Translations under genes and position numbers: made by a program | Notes under the pieces: generated by a model | Seen by the model: only the letters and a program-made list of their open reading frames with translations | Told to the model about the DNA's origin: nothing | Databases searched by the model: none | Assembly (NCBI GenBank): GCA_010279815.1 | Contig: QEOQ01000098.1 | Span: 403,650-467,649 of the forward strand | From: Brachionus plicatilis | Lineage: Eukaryota > Rotifera > Eurotatoria > Ploima > Brachionidae | Direction: 5' to 3' | DNA length: 64,000 bases | Part shown: piece by piece, positions 47,315-57,156 of the stretch | How the letters are laid out: each line of letters opens with the position of its first letter | How positions within the stretch are numbered: the stretch's first letter is position 1

Positions 47315-48473
47315 TAGTGTTGGCAATCGATTATCAATAATCGATTCAATAATCGACTAACTTTAAATCGACTATTTTTTTTTAGTCGATTATTTAATCG
47401 ATTAAATTTTTTTAGTCGATTATTAAATCGATTGAATTTTTTTAATCGATTATTAAATCGATTTATTTTTTTTAATCGATTATTATTTCGATTAATTCTT
47501 TTTAGTTGATTTTTAAATCGATTAATTTTTTTTAGTCGATTATTTAATCGATTAAATATTTTGGGTCGATTATTAAATCGATTAAATTTTTTTAGTCGAT
47601 TATTAAATCGATTAATTTTTTTAAGTCGATTATTAAATCGATTAATTTTTTTTAGTCGACATTTAAATCGATTAAATTTTTTTAGTCGACTTTTAAATCG
47701 ATTAAATTTTTTTAGTCGATTATTAAATCGATTATTTTTTTTTAGTCGACTATTAAATCGACTAATTTTTTTTAGTCGACTATTAAATCGACTAATTTTT
47801 TTTAAGTCGATTATTATTTTAGTCGACTATTAAATCGAATTTTTTTTATTTTGCTTTAAATCTATAATTTTAAATCAATTAAAAACCTTTTTTATTAAAA
47901 AATAATATTTTTTGCCCTCCTAAATTTTAATTTCGAGATAAATTAGAAGTATTATAGTCATCTAGAAAAAATAATTCGATTTAATAGTCGACTAAAAAAA
48001 ATTAGTCGATTTAACAGTCAACTGAAAAAATTTAATCGATTTACTAGTCGATTAAAAAAATTGAGTCGATTTAATAATCGATTAAAAAAAATTAGCTGAT
48101 TTAATAATCGACTTAAAAAAAATTAATCGATTTAATAGTCGACTAAAAAAATTTAATCGATTTAATAATCGACTAAAAAGAATTAATCGAAATAATAATC
48201 GATTAAAAAAAATAAATCGATTTAAAAGTCGATTAAAAAAATTTAATCGATTTAAAAGTCGACTAAAAAAAATTAATCGATTTAATAATCGACCCAAAAT
48301 ATTTAATCGATTAAATAATCGACTAAAAAAAATTAATCGATTTAATAATCGACTAAAAAAAATTAATCGATTTAATAGTCGACTAAAAAAATTTAATCGA
48401 TTTAATAATCGACTAAAAAAAATTAATCGATTTATTAAATTTGTCAATCGATTGGAGTCGATTGCCAACACTA
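47315..48473. mobile_element. hAT-like foldback element built from 30-bp repeats
   Basis: The ends are TAGTGTTGGCAATCGA and its exact reverse complement, flanked by the 8-bp duplication CTTGAGAA (47307-47314 and 48474-48481). Together these indicate a hAT-superfamily insertion. The left half is about 16 tandem copies of a 30-bp unit resembling TTTAGTCGATTATTAAATCG. The right half is the same array reversed, with a spacer of about 130 bp near 47.84-47.96 kb. The whole element is thus one long inverted repeat. It encodes no transposase; the decapeptide-repeat open frames are a by-product of the 30-bp period. Confidence 0.85.
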
Positions 48474-48699
48474 CTTGAGAAACAACTCTGCATTAATTAA
48501 TGTAAAAATTTGGAAAATCTAGCTAAATTTTATCATATTTAAAAAAAAAATTCTTTACTTTTTCTAGACCCACTCCTTTTATTTTATATTTTACTGATAA
48601 AAATTAATAATAAAAATATTAAAGGATTAATTAAGTGTCGTTGAAAATACAAATATTTTATTCAAATTAAAATCTTCGAATATTAAAAAAAAAAAAATT

Positions 48700-48840
48700 T
48701 AAACAGGATTTTTTTGGCAGTACTTTTCTATGTGTTATGTGCAAGGAGCTACCAAAGGTGACCTCCTAGTAGGTCAATTCCGCAAGCTAGTCTTGCTGTT
48801 GATTATATATATTATTATTATTATTGTTATTATTTAATGC
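48700..48840 (+). repeat. Probable LINE 3' end with microsatellite tail
   Basis: GGAGCTACCAAAGGTGACCT, TAGGTCAATTCCGC and TAGTCTTGCTG lead into a (ATT)n tail. The block is GC-richer than the surroundings and ends in a simple repeat, as LINE 3' ends do. No coding part. Confidence 0.35.
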
Positions 48841-49325
48841 TATTTTTTTCTAATAAAATTTTAAGTGTTAAAAATTTTAAAACTTTAAAATATAATTTTT
48901 AAAAATGGTATTATCTTTTTTCGTTAAAAGACGCTCTAAAGAGTAATTATCTCCTTTTTATATTTTGAGGTTTAAATAACTTTGCATATGTTGTAGAAAC
49001 AGCTAAATTTTATTTCAATTCTAATAATTCATTTTTTAAACTTCTTTGTACATAAACTTTAAATATTTTTATATCTGGAAACAAAAATTACTTGACTAAT
49101 GTCATTTAAAACTTTTTTATTTATATTTTTAATATTTTTCTAAGGTATTGTGAAATTCAAATACAAATTTAACAAAAATTCGGCAAATGAAGGTTATAAT
49201 CAATATTTGATGCTCAAAATGATCAAACTAAACTATTAAATAAATTTTAATTTTTAAATAGAATTAGTGCAGAGGTACATTTTTGGTTTTGACATACTTT
49301 GTTAAATCTAAAGGTAAAATCTGCA

Positions 49326-49451
49326 AAAGTTTGCAAAAAATTATCCACTTAAAATAGCATCATTTCGATAGTGTACATTCTGCATTATGCATTTTGATAT
49401 TGCAGAGTTAATTTTTTTATTTAACATAGTATATTAAATCCAAAAATGTAT
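49326..49451. repeat. 126-bp target duplication, left copy
   Basis: Identical base for base over 126 positions to 53707-53832; the bases just outside differ on both sides. It abuts the TACAATAAATAAA 3' tail of LINE copy B, so it is a target-site duplication rather than part of the element. Confidence 0.85.
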
Positions 49452-49629
49452 TTATTTATTGTACAAATAGCCAATTAAGGCCAGCTGCTTGGAGATTGCA
49501 CGCTCCCCTTTCAGCAAATTAAGCGCTATAAAAAAATTTTTTTTGATGTCTTATTTACAAAAAATAGAAAAATTAAATGTTAGATAATTTTAAAATTATG
49601 AAAATGAAAATTGTTTTTTTTGTTTGTTT

Positions 49630-52269
49630 TTAATTCAAAATCTTTAGTATTGATTTCGTTGGTTTATTTGTGGCGTTGTTGTATGACTCAATAATTTCTT
49701 TGATTTCTTCGTCAATGTCAGTTGAACGAGTTAAATAATTGATTGATAAAGCTTTAAGTCTTTGTTCGATTGTGTCTATATTTGCGATTGCGTGCAATAT
49801 GTTGTTACTTGTGTTTCGATTAATTTTGAATATTATTTTGAGCGCTTTATTTTGAATAATTTGAAGCTTTTTTTTAATTTTTTTGCGTATAATATGAAAT
49901 GGTAACATACTGTATTGAATAATTGAAAGTATTGTAAGCTTGTACACTGTTAGTAGTGTCCTTGTTTTGAGACCATAGTGTTTGGAACTTAATATTTTAA
50001 GTAAATTTAGCTTACTACTGCATTTGTTGATAATTTCGTTGAAATGAGACTCGAATGTTAGACCGGCATCAAGGTTGATACCTAGTAGTTTTGCTTGTTT
50101 TACCTTGTCTATTTTTGTGTTATTAATTTCCAAGCTTAAATTCGACGAGAGTTCATATGATGGTCGGTTGTAATTGTTTGCGATTAGCATGTATTTTGTC
50201 TTTTGAGTGTTTAATTTTAGACCCCATTTTTGTGCGTATTTATTGATCTTATCGATTGCTTTTTGTAATAGCTTGTTGATTTTTTTGAGACTTTTCGCAG
50301 AAAACAAAACTGAAATATCATCAGCAAAAAGGGCGAATTTAACTCCAATTTTTTTCAGCTCTTTTTTTATGTCGTTTATGAAGATTGCAAATAGAAGAGC
50401 GCTCAAGCAGCCACCTTGAGGTATGCCTGCTTTAATAGGTTTTAAAGATGAGTCGATTTCATCGTGAATTTGAAATGTTCTACCATCCAAGTACGATCTT
50501 ATCCATTTACCAATCATTACGGGGCATCTATATTTGTGGAGTTTTTGAAGTATATTTGCATGAGGAATCGTATCGAACGCCTTTTCAAAGTCGAATAGAA
50601 CGAGCCCAGTCTTGTTTTTATTTTTTAAATTCCGAATAGTTGGCTCGATTATTTTGAATAACACATCTTGAGTAGATCGATTTCGCCGGAATCCCGATTG
50701 CTCGTTTATTAATATTTTTCTTTTTTCAGCCCAATTCGTTAAACGTTCGTTTAATATTCTTTCTAGAATTTTCCCAAGGCAGCTCAGCAAGGATATTGGT
50801 CTGAAAGAGGCTGGTTCATTTGGATCATGGGGGCTTTTATGAATCATGATTACTTTGGCGTTTTTCCACATACTTGGTACGTGTGCTAAACTGAATGAGG
50901 CGTTGAATATTTTTAAAATATTGTTTAAGCACGTTTGATTAAGATTTTTAATTGTTTTAGTGCTGATTTTGTCATATCCTGATGAGTTTTTGGTTGTTGT
51001 TTGGTTGATTGAATTTAACAATTCGGACAAGCTAATCGGTTGGTTGAATTTGATTGATTTGTAATATTTGAAAAAGTTGTTTGTTTTTTTATTTTCGGAA
51101 CGTGAATTTGAAAAAACTTTTTGGAGGTGTTCGGCTAGTATTTCAACTTTTTCATTGTTTGTTTTATCTGAGTTAGGCAAAAATTTTGTTTCAATTTTGT
51201 TGTTTGTATTTATCGCTTGCCAAAATTTGCGCTCACTCGGATTTGTACTTGTAATGTTTTCGAATATCGAATTCCATTTATGATTATTTAGTGAGTCTAT
51301 TGTTCTTTTTACTTTATTATCCAAATTATTTGCAAGATTTTTTATTTGTGAATCACGAAATTTTGAGTGTTTTCTAAGAAGTCTTTTTTTGAGCTTTATA
51401 ATAAACAATAAAGTACCTGGTAATTTTATTTGCTGGTTTTGAGCTGTTTTTTCCGTTGTCGAATTTTCAAGCGCTTTTTTAATTGTCTCTGTAAAATCTT
51501 CAATTCTTTGTTCCAATTGTTCAATAGTTTCGATCGGATCGATAATAGGTTGTATATTTTTTATGATCTCTTTAAAACAATCCCAATCGATTATTTTGAT
51601 TTTTGTTCTTGTCAATTCGGTTTGAATTTCGAAGCTAATTGGAAAGTGGTCTGACACTGTAAAATTTGTATGAACTTTAAAACTTTTGATATTGTTAGCC
51701 AAGTCATTTGAGCAAAGTGCAAGATCGAGAACATTTGTGCTTTTTCGAAATGTTGGTGTGTCGTTATTTATTACGCAAATTTTATTTTGATTCAATAAAT
51801 TGTTTAAAATTTCGCCTCTTTTATTCATACTATTACAAAACCAATCTGAACTTAAAGCGTTGAAATCACCGGTTATGATTAATTTTTTTTGTTTTATTAT
51901 TTTTGTTAAAAACTCGAAGTTTGTTTTACTGTTCGGATGAATATAAATCGATAAAAATACTATTTTATTTGATTTGTCAAATATTTCGATTGCTATAAGC
52001 TCATGTTGTTCTGTTGATGAAAGCTTGAGTATTTTGAATTTCAAATTGTTTTTTATTATTATGGCGACTCCACCGCCTTTTGAGTGGGTTCTGTCGCAAC
52101 GAATAATACGATGATTGTTAATGAAGTTGTGATTACTATGTTTGTTTGATAGATACGTTTCATTGAGTGAAAGGACGTCGACTCCTTCCTTGTTTATGAA
52201 TTCGAATATTTGTGGAAATTTGTTTGAAAATGAACGACAATTTAAGTGAGCAATTTTAAGCTTATTCAT
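49630..52269 (-). CDS. LINE copy B ORF2: endonuclease-reverse transcriptase
   Basis: An 879-residue intact protein that nicks target DNA and reverse-transcribes element RNA at the nick. Residues 1 to about 215 are an apurinic-type endonuclease: HLNCRS (Asn10), LNETY (Glu37), TGDFNA (133-138) and SDHFPI (206-211). The reverse transcriptase occupies about 425-720: SSGYDKI (429-435), FRPISLLSCLGKILERIL (489-506), EQSGFRRNRS (523-532), LFDFEKAFD (Asp560), AGIPQGG (614-620) and FADD (648-651). A C-terminal thumb-like region follows (KLLGINLDAGLTFESHF). No RNase H domain is recognised. Its ATG lies inside the end of ORF1 (ATGAATAA), which suggests termination-reinitiation. APE-type endonuclease plus this RT places it with Jockey/CR1-like LINEs; the exact clade needs a tree. 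Confidence 0.93.
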   Translation of the reverse strand: MNKLKIAHLNCRSFSNKFPQIFEFINKEGVDVLSLNETYLSNKHSNHNFINNHRIIRCDRTHSKGGGVAIIIKNNLKFKILKLSSTEQHELIAIEIFDKSNKIVFLSIYIHPNSKTNFEFLTKIIKQKKLIITGDFNALSSDWFCNSMNKRGEILNNLLNQNKICVINNDTPTFRKSTNVLDLALCSNDLANNIKSFKVHTNFTVSDHFPISFEIQTELTRTKIKIIDWDCFKEIIKNIQPIIDPIETIEQLEQRIEDFTETIKKALENSTTEKTAQNQQIKLPGTLLFIIKLKKRLLRKHSKFRDSQIKNLANNLDNKVKRTIDSLNNHKWNSIFENITSTNPSERKFWQAINTNNKIETKFLPNSDKTNNEKVEILAEHLQKVFSNSRSENKKTNNFFKYYKSIKFNQPISLSELLNSINQTTTKNSSGYDKISTKTIKNLNQTCLNNILKIFNASFSLAHVPSMWKNAKVIMIHKSPHDPNEPASFRPISLLSCLGKILERILNERLTNWAEKRKILINEQSGFRRNRSTQDVLFKIIEPTIRNLKNKNKTGLVLFDFEKAFDTIPHANILQKLHKYRCPVMIGKWIRSYLDGRTFQIHDEIDSSLKPIKAGIPQGGCLSALLFAIFINDIKKELKKIGVKFALFADDISVLFSAKSLKKINKLLQKAIDKINKYAQKWGLKLNTQKTKYMLIANNYNRPSYELSSNLSLEINNTKIDKVKQAKLLGINLDAGLTFESHFNEIINKCSSKLNLLKILSSKHYGLKTRTLLTVYKLTILSIIQYSMLPFHIIRKKIKKKLQIIQNKALKIIFKINRNTSNNILHAIANIDTIEQRLKALSINYLTRSTDIDEEIKEIIESYNNATNKPTKSILKILN

Positions 52270-53653
52270 TTTGAATCCGGAATAATAGATTCTCGATCGC
52301 TTTATTTATTTGATCTAGACTCGACGTGTCTATTGATTCAAGGGTTATTAGTGTAGATAGATTAGCTATAATTCGGGTAATGATAGTTTTGTAGTTACTT
52401 TCGTTTGTGTTGGCTTGTTCGTTTGTATGGGTGCTATGCTGGTTTGGTGTCTGGTTCGATTTTTGAGGACGATTTTGATGTGTTGAAGGCTTAGTAGCTT
52501 GGGCTGCATATGTGTTTTTTTCAGGATTTTGGTTTGATCTTTGCTGAATATTTGTTTGATTTTGTCCAATTTTAGCGTTTGTCTCTTGATTTTGGCTTTT
52601 TTTACTTATTTTATTTGTCTCATTTATCATTATTTTGCAGCTTTTACTAAATGCCGGATGTGTACCTTGACAATTTGAGCGTTTTATTTTCTTTTGTGTG
52701 TTCCGGTTTGGGCAGTTTTCTAACTGGTGGTTTTGAGAACAAAGTGGACAAGTATATGCTTTTTCTTGGCAATCGTTTGTGTTGTGTCCAAATTTGTTGC
52801 ATTTTCGACATTGTAACGGTCGAGGTTGGTGTTTCCAAGGTTCTGCCTTGTAGTTGACATAACCAATTTGAAGTCCGTGAGTTAAAATATGATTGTTGCA
52901 TCGTTCATCTGTTACCTTTATTTTCAAAAGGTTAAGCTCTTTGTTTTCACTTTTTTTGATAATTCTATAAAACTCGGAAATTGGCTCATATTTGTTTTTT
53001 ATTTTTTGTATTGTCTTTTCATCTTTGATGTCTACTGATGTTGGAACTCCTCTGACTGCAATGAAAAAAACTTTGTCTTTTGGTTTAACCGTATTGATGC
53101 CTGTACCAAATGCTTCATTGTCCCATGTATGTTTTTCTAGGTGTAATATTGTTTGTAGGTCACTTGTAACTATATATAATTGGTTATTTTTGCTATTGAT
53201 GAAGGCTCTGTCTATTTTTGGATCAAAGTGGTTTATGTATTTGTCGATTTCTTCTTGTAATTTGATTGGATTTGTATAATTTAGCAGGTTTTTACCCTCA
53301 AATCTAAAGACAGTTTCACCTCTAAATTCGAAGTCTTCACCCATTTCAGAGGTATTGTTCTCATTCATGCTTGTTTCGATTATTTCTTCGTCTTCGAAAG
53401 TTGTCGAACTTTCGTTCGAGTTTTGAATTGGTTGTTCGGAATCTGTTGTTTTTTTGTACTTGGATTTGGTTTGATTTCGATTTGCCGCCGTTCTTTTTTT
53501 TTTTGCTGATGGTTCGATCGATGTAAATTTATAAAGTTCTGCGTCTACGTGTCGTTTAATGTTGGCTATCGTTTCACTGGGGATATTATTAATTTGACTA
53601 TTCAATGTTTTTTTTGTTTGTTTTTTATGGACACCTCGGTTGCCCTTGGTCAT
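52262..53653 (-). CDS. LINE copy B ORF1: zinc-knuckle RNA-binding protein
   Basis: A 463-residue gag-like protein expected to coat element RNA. The N-terminal 110 residues are charged and low-complexity. A folded region of about 110-280 precedes the knuckles and includes VFFIAVRGVPTSVDIKDE, the style of the domain found before zinc knuckles in Jockey ORF1. Two CCHC knuckles follow: CRKCNKFGHNTNDC (282-295) and CPLCSQNHQLENC (302-314). A third, degenerate knuckle (Cys328, His332, Cys339) has lost its first Cys. The Gln/Asn/Thr-rich C-terminus is disordered. The stop overlaps the ORF2 start by 8 nt. Confidence 0.9.
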   Translation of the reverse strand: MTKGNRGVHKKQTKKTLNSQINNIPSETIANIKRHVDAELYKFTSIEPSAKKKRTAANRNQTKSKYKKTTDSEQPIQNSNESSTTFEDEEIIETSMNENNTSEMGEDFEFRGETVFRFEGKNLLNYTNPIKLQEEIDKYINHFDPKIDRAFINSKNNQLYIVTSDLQTILHLEKHTWDNEAFGTGINTVKPKDKVFFIAVRGVPTSVDIKDEKTIQKIKNKYEPISEFYRIIKKSENKELNLLKIKVTDERCNNHILTHGLQIGYVNYKAEPWKHQPRPLQCRKCNKFGHNTNDCQEKAYTCPLCSQNHQLENCPNRNTQKKIKRSNCQGTHPAFSKSCKIMINETNKISKKSQNQETNAKIGQNQTNIQQRSNQNPEKNTYAAQATKPSTHQNRPQKSNQTPNQHSTHTNEQANTNESNYKTIITRIIANLSTLITLESIDTSSLDQINKAIENLLFRIQNE

Positions 53654-53706
53654 AGATTAACGTGAAGTTTGGTCGAATTTTTTTGAAATTAATTATGTTA
53701 ATTTTC

Positions 53707-53832
53707 AAAGTTTGCAAAAAATTATCCACTTAAAATAGCATCATTTCGATAGTGTACATTCTGCATTATGCATTTTGATATTGCAGAGTTAATTTTTTTA
53801 TTTAACATAGTATATTAAATCCAAAAATGTAT
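53707..53832. repeat. 126-bp target duplication, right copy
   Basis: Perfect direct repeat of 49326-49451. It adjoins the 5' end of LINE copy B and carries on to the right into the other end of the interrupted MITE. Confidence 0.85.
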
Positions 53833-53865
53833 CTCTGCATTATTTCTATTAAGAAATAACAATTT

Positions 53866-54420
53866 ATTTGATATTATTATTATTTTTATTATTTATTTAT
53901 TTAAAGCCGCAACCAATGCGATATGAACGTGGAAGACCATTTTTCAAATGACTTCCTTTATTTAGTTCTAAGCCAACATTATTATAATATGAAAAAATAG
54001 AAATAAATTAGTCAATAAATCACCTATTTTGTACAAATTAAAAAAAAAGAACATAAAAATAAATTTGCAGTTAAATATCGCTATTCTTACTAATTTTTTG
54101 AAATCCAAACATCTTCTTGGTCAGCCCAGTCTCCATCTTCCTTATTTCTTCCATTTCTTTTTTGTACAGCGACATATTTTCCATACCAAAATAAATAAGT
54201 TGTTGTATATATACGCTTTAAAAAGAGTGATTTTGGTTTGTGATGCCATAATGTCAGATTCAATGCTACATTTTTTCATGTTGTGATATGCTGCATAGGC
54301 GGCTGCTCATCTCTTCTCTATATTAATTGTGTTTCTTAACTTTTCGTCTAGCCAGACTCCCAAATATTTAACTTTACACACTCTCTAAATCTCTCCATCT
54401 TAAAACTCTACGATCGAATC
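53866..54420 (-). pseudogene. 5'-truncated LINE fragment of a third family
   Basis: The minus strand encodes VKYLGVWLDEKL, a stop a few codons later, then AAAYAAYHNMKKCSIESD and ALIM-like continuation with further stops. This is the thumb region after the RT core. The 3' part reads GGTTGCGGCTTTAAATAAAT and ends in an AATAATAAT tail at about 53.87 kb. The KYLGVWLD style differs from copies A and B, so it is a different LINE lineage. It starts only about 15 bp from the interrupted MITE. Confidence 0.65.
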
Positions 54421-55002
54421 GATCGTATTTCGAATGATAATTAGGTTTGAATTTAATTTTCAAAATATAAATGTTTTTGAATAATATACTTGAAAATTAA
54501 TTTATAAAAATTAAAAATTGAATCTCTTAAATATTCGAATTAAAATTTGAACACATAAAATTTTTGGATTAAAAACTAAATATAATAAATATTCAATTTA
54601 ACATTTGAAAATAAAAATTAATCATAAAAATAATTGGTCAGAAAATATTTAATTTAAAAAAAAAAAAGCATTTCAATTCGATTTGGATGATAAAAGAGTG
54701 CCAGATTTTCACCAGTCAACACAACTCTTCTAACATTTTCTGGATTACAATAGTCCCATCCATCTTACCAGGTACGAAAAAATAGTTGTTTTTTTATTTA
54801 ACCAACGCTACAAGAGTACAAAAACTAAATTTTCAAAAACTTAATTTTTCAAATATTCTATTCAAATTTTTAATAATTTAAAATTATTATTTGAATTTAA
54901 CTAAAATACAAGTTTTTTTAAAAATTTAAGTTCGAATTTTACTTAAAAAAAGATAGTTTTCGAATTTAATTTCAAAAATAAAAATATACCAAATATAAAT
55001 TC

Positions 55003-56162
55003 AAAGGATATGGGGCAATACTTGTTGAAGATATGAAATATGCCTCAGACAATTTTTTTTTTCAAATATGCTTATAAATTTGAATGTGCTGATTTAGAAT
55101 TTATGTAATTTAGTTCAATATGATTGAATTTTTCATGCTTTATAATCAATCAAAGTTTTGGCACATCTTAGCCGAGAATCTTTCTTTTTAGTTCTATAAA
55201 GGTGATATGGATACTTATTTTTCCCTGGTAAAAAGTTTTCTTGAACAAATTTTTTTAAGGAATCTGAAAATTAAATTTATATTTTGGTAACTTTTATAGT
55301 TTTATCAAAATAAACTAATTTAAACAAAATAAAATTTAAAAAACGTAATTAATTTGTTTTTTATTTGTAAAAATTAAAAATTTGGATAGTTATTTATCAT
55401 TTTTATCATTTATTTATTCATCACTAGAATCACATTCATTATTTAATATCAATGAATCTTCTCTTTCTAATTTATCCTTATCACAGTCCAAAATAAATTT
55501 AAAGAGGAGATTTCTTCTAACTGTCCGGGTTTATGCTTTTCAACGCCCATTAACCACAACACTTGTTACATATGCACAAGCTCCGAAGACCTTTGATCCG
55601 AAATGATAAAAAATGATAAATAACTATCCAAATTTTTAATTTTTACAAATAAAAAATAAATTAATTACGTTTTTTAAATTTTGATCTTATCTAAAGAAAT
55701 GAAGCGAATGTTTCCGGTCTAAGCATTGTTAAGAGTATATTGTTAAGAGACAAAAAATAAGTAAAAAAGTATCTTTGAAAATTTTTGAGTTGGGAATATT
55801 TTACTCCAGAGACTCTAAAAGACAAACACCTTTTATTTTGTTTAAATTAGTTTATTTTGATAAAACTATAAAAGTTACCAAAATATAAATTTAATTTTCA
55901 GATTCCTTAAAAAAATTTGTTCAAGAAAACTTTTTACCAGGGAAAAATAAGTATCCATATCACCTTTATAGAACTAAAAAGAAAGATTCCCGGCTAAGAT
56001 GTGCCAAAACTTTGATTGATTATAAAGCATGAAAAATTCAATCATATTGAACTAAATTACATAAATTCTAAATCAGCACATTCAAATTTATAAGCATATT
56101 TGAAAAAAAAAATTGTCTGAGGCATATTTCATATCTTCAACAAGTATTGCCCCATATCCTTT
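55003..56162. repeat. 1.16-kb hairpin (long inverted repeat)
   Basis: The left arm is 55003 to about 55410. The right arm, its reverse complement, runs from about 55602 to 56162. The arms are nearly identical: I noticed only scattered single-base differences over about 400 bp. The right arm has an extra block of about 150 bp at 55683-55834 that is absent on the left. The loop is about 190 bp and holds only a short unrecognised frame. The terminal sequence is AAAGGATATGGGGCAATACT. No flanking duplication was identified. It could be a foldback transposon, a recent inverted duplication or an assembly artefact. Confidence 0.8.
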
Positions 56163-56164
56163 AT

Positions 56165-56280
56165 CTTATATTCAAGATTTTATTCGAATGTAATACTTTT
56201 TTAATAGTCTTTTCAAATTTTTTGTTTATTCAAGTTTCAATTTGTGTCAAAAAAGCTTATTCGATTTCATCACTAGCCAA
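56165..56280. repeat. Short repeat beside the hairpin
   Basis: Reverse complement of the repeat at about 25180-25290, e.g. ATATTCAAGATTTTATTCGA and TTTGTTTATTCAAGTTTCAA. Its position directly against the hairpin end suggests the hairpin inserted into or beside it. Confidence 0.5.
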
Positions 56281-57156
56281 AGCTGGTTAGTACTGTGTGT
56301 ACATTAATACTTTGCAAATCTTAGCTAAAACCAATCACTTATATTGACATTTCAGCACATCAGCAATCTCAAAACAGTATTGTGACTTTACTATAAACAA
56401 TTTAAAATTTAATACCAAAATCGAGTCTTGTGGGATTAAAATGGCTTATTATTGATTTTAATTTACTAGAGAAATATAATAATTTCAATGTATTTTTGCA
56501 TTATTTTTTCTTTAAATAAAATCTTGAAATTTTGATATGAAAATTCAAATTTAATTAAAAAAAAAGGGAATAGAGCTTTTTCAAACAAAATTATTCAAAA
56601 AAACTAATCATTTACTAAGATGAATAATATTTAAGTAAATGTTCGATAAATATCGAATTGATAAACATTTGATTCAACAGCGATATAGCTTGAATTCTCG
56701 AATTAATTTAGAGGTTTTATACTTTCAAAATCTAAAAGTAAAATCAAATATTACTAATTAAATAGCATATATTTGTTTTGTTAGAAAAAAATCTCATTTT
56801 TATCTATAAATCTATTTATCATTTCAATTTGCTTTTCTTCAAACATCTGAATAACAAATTGAAATTTAGAGTTCTTGCAGTCAAAAAAAAATTAAAATAA
56901 TTTCAAATATATTATAATTTTTATTTGAACAATTGCATGAGTTCACGCAAGTCGATAGCTCGCTGTTCAAGCCAAAATTCTCCAATTTTGAATTATATTT
57001 ATTCATAATTTTCGTCACTTTTCTTTTTGTTTTCATTTTAGCCAAATTTTTAATTTCAAGGTTTTCCTAGTTAATCTTTTATAGCTTGCCATAACTACAT
57101 CAAATATTAAAATTAAATGAAAATAAAATAATTCTAATATCCCATTGATAAAAAAT
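56281..57156. other. Upstream region of the DDHD1-like gene
   Basis: AT-rich, with no coding sequence recognised. The promoter and 5' UTR of the plus-strand DDHD1-like gene should lie here. No clear TATA or initiator stands out in such AT-rich DNA. Confidence 0.3.

Larger units (their letters stand above)
49452..53706 (-). mobile_element. Intact two-ORF LINE (copy B)
   Basis: A full-length element of about 4.26 kb. From 5' to 3' on the minus strand: a 5' UTR of about 53 bp, ORF1 (53653-52262), ORF2 (52269-49630) overlapping by 8 nt, and a 3' UTR of 178 bp containing GGGGAGCGTGCAATCTCC. It closes with GGCTATTTGTACAATAAATA. Both ORFs are open and carry all expected motifs. The flanking 126-bp repeats are identical. 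Together this points to a very recent, possibly still active insertion of a Jockey/CR1-like element. Confidence 0.9.
49256..53852. mobile_element. Small MITE interrupted by LINE copy B
   Basis: Inverted ends: AATAGAATTAGTGCAGAGGT, then ACATTTTTGG near 49256-49285, and the matching reverse complement near 53822-53852. Removing the LINE and one copy of the 126-bp duplication leaves an element of about 215 bp. Exact ends are approximate. Confidence 0.6.

Noticed and set aside
47561..48471. Open frames with a 10-residue repeat (SRLLNRLIFF type) on both strands
   Set aside because: They follow from a 30-bp DNA repeat whose length is a multiple of three. The element is a non-coding foldback hAT derivative.
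47340..48480. Regular 30-bp repeats that might suggest a CRISPR array
   Set aside because: There are no unique spacers, the units are contiguous, the second half is inverted, and the genome is eukaryotic.
50207..53279. Plus-strand open frames across LINE copy B
   Set aside because: They are antisense shadows of the two intact minus-strand LINE ORFs.
55382..55606. 74-residue open frame in the hairpin loop
   Set aside because: Part of it is arm sequence, there is no recognisable domain, and a chance frame is likely.
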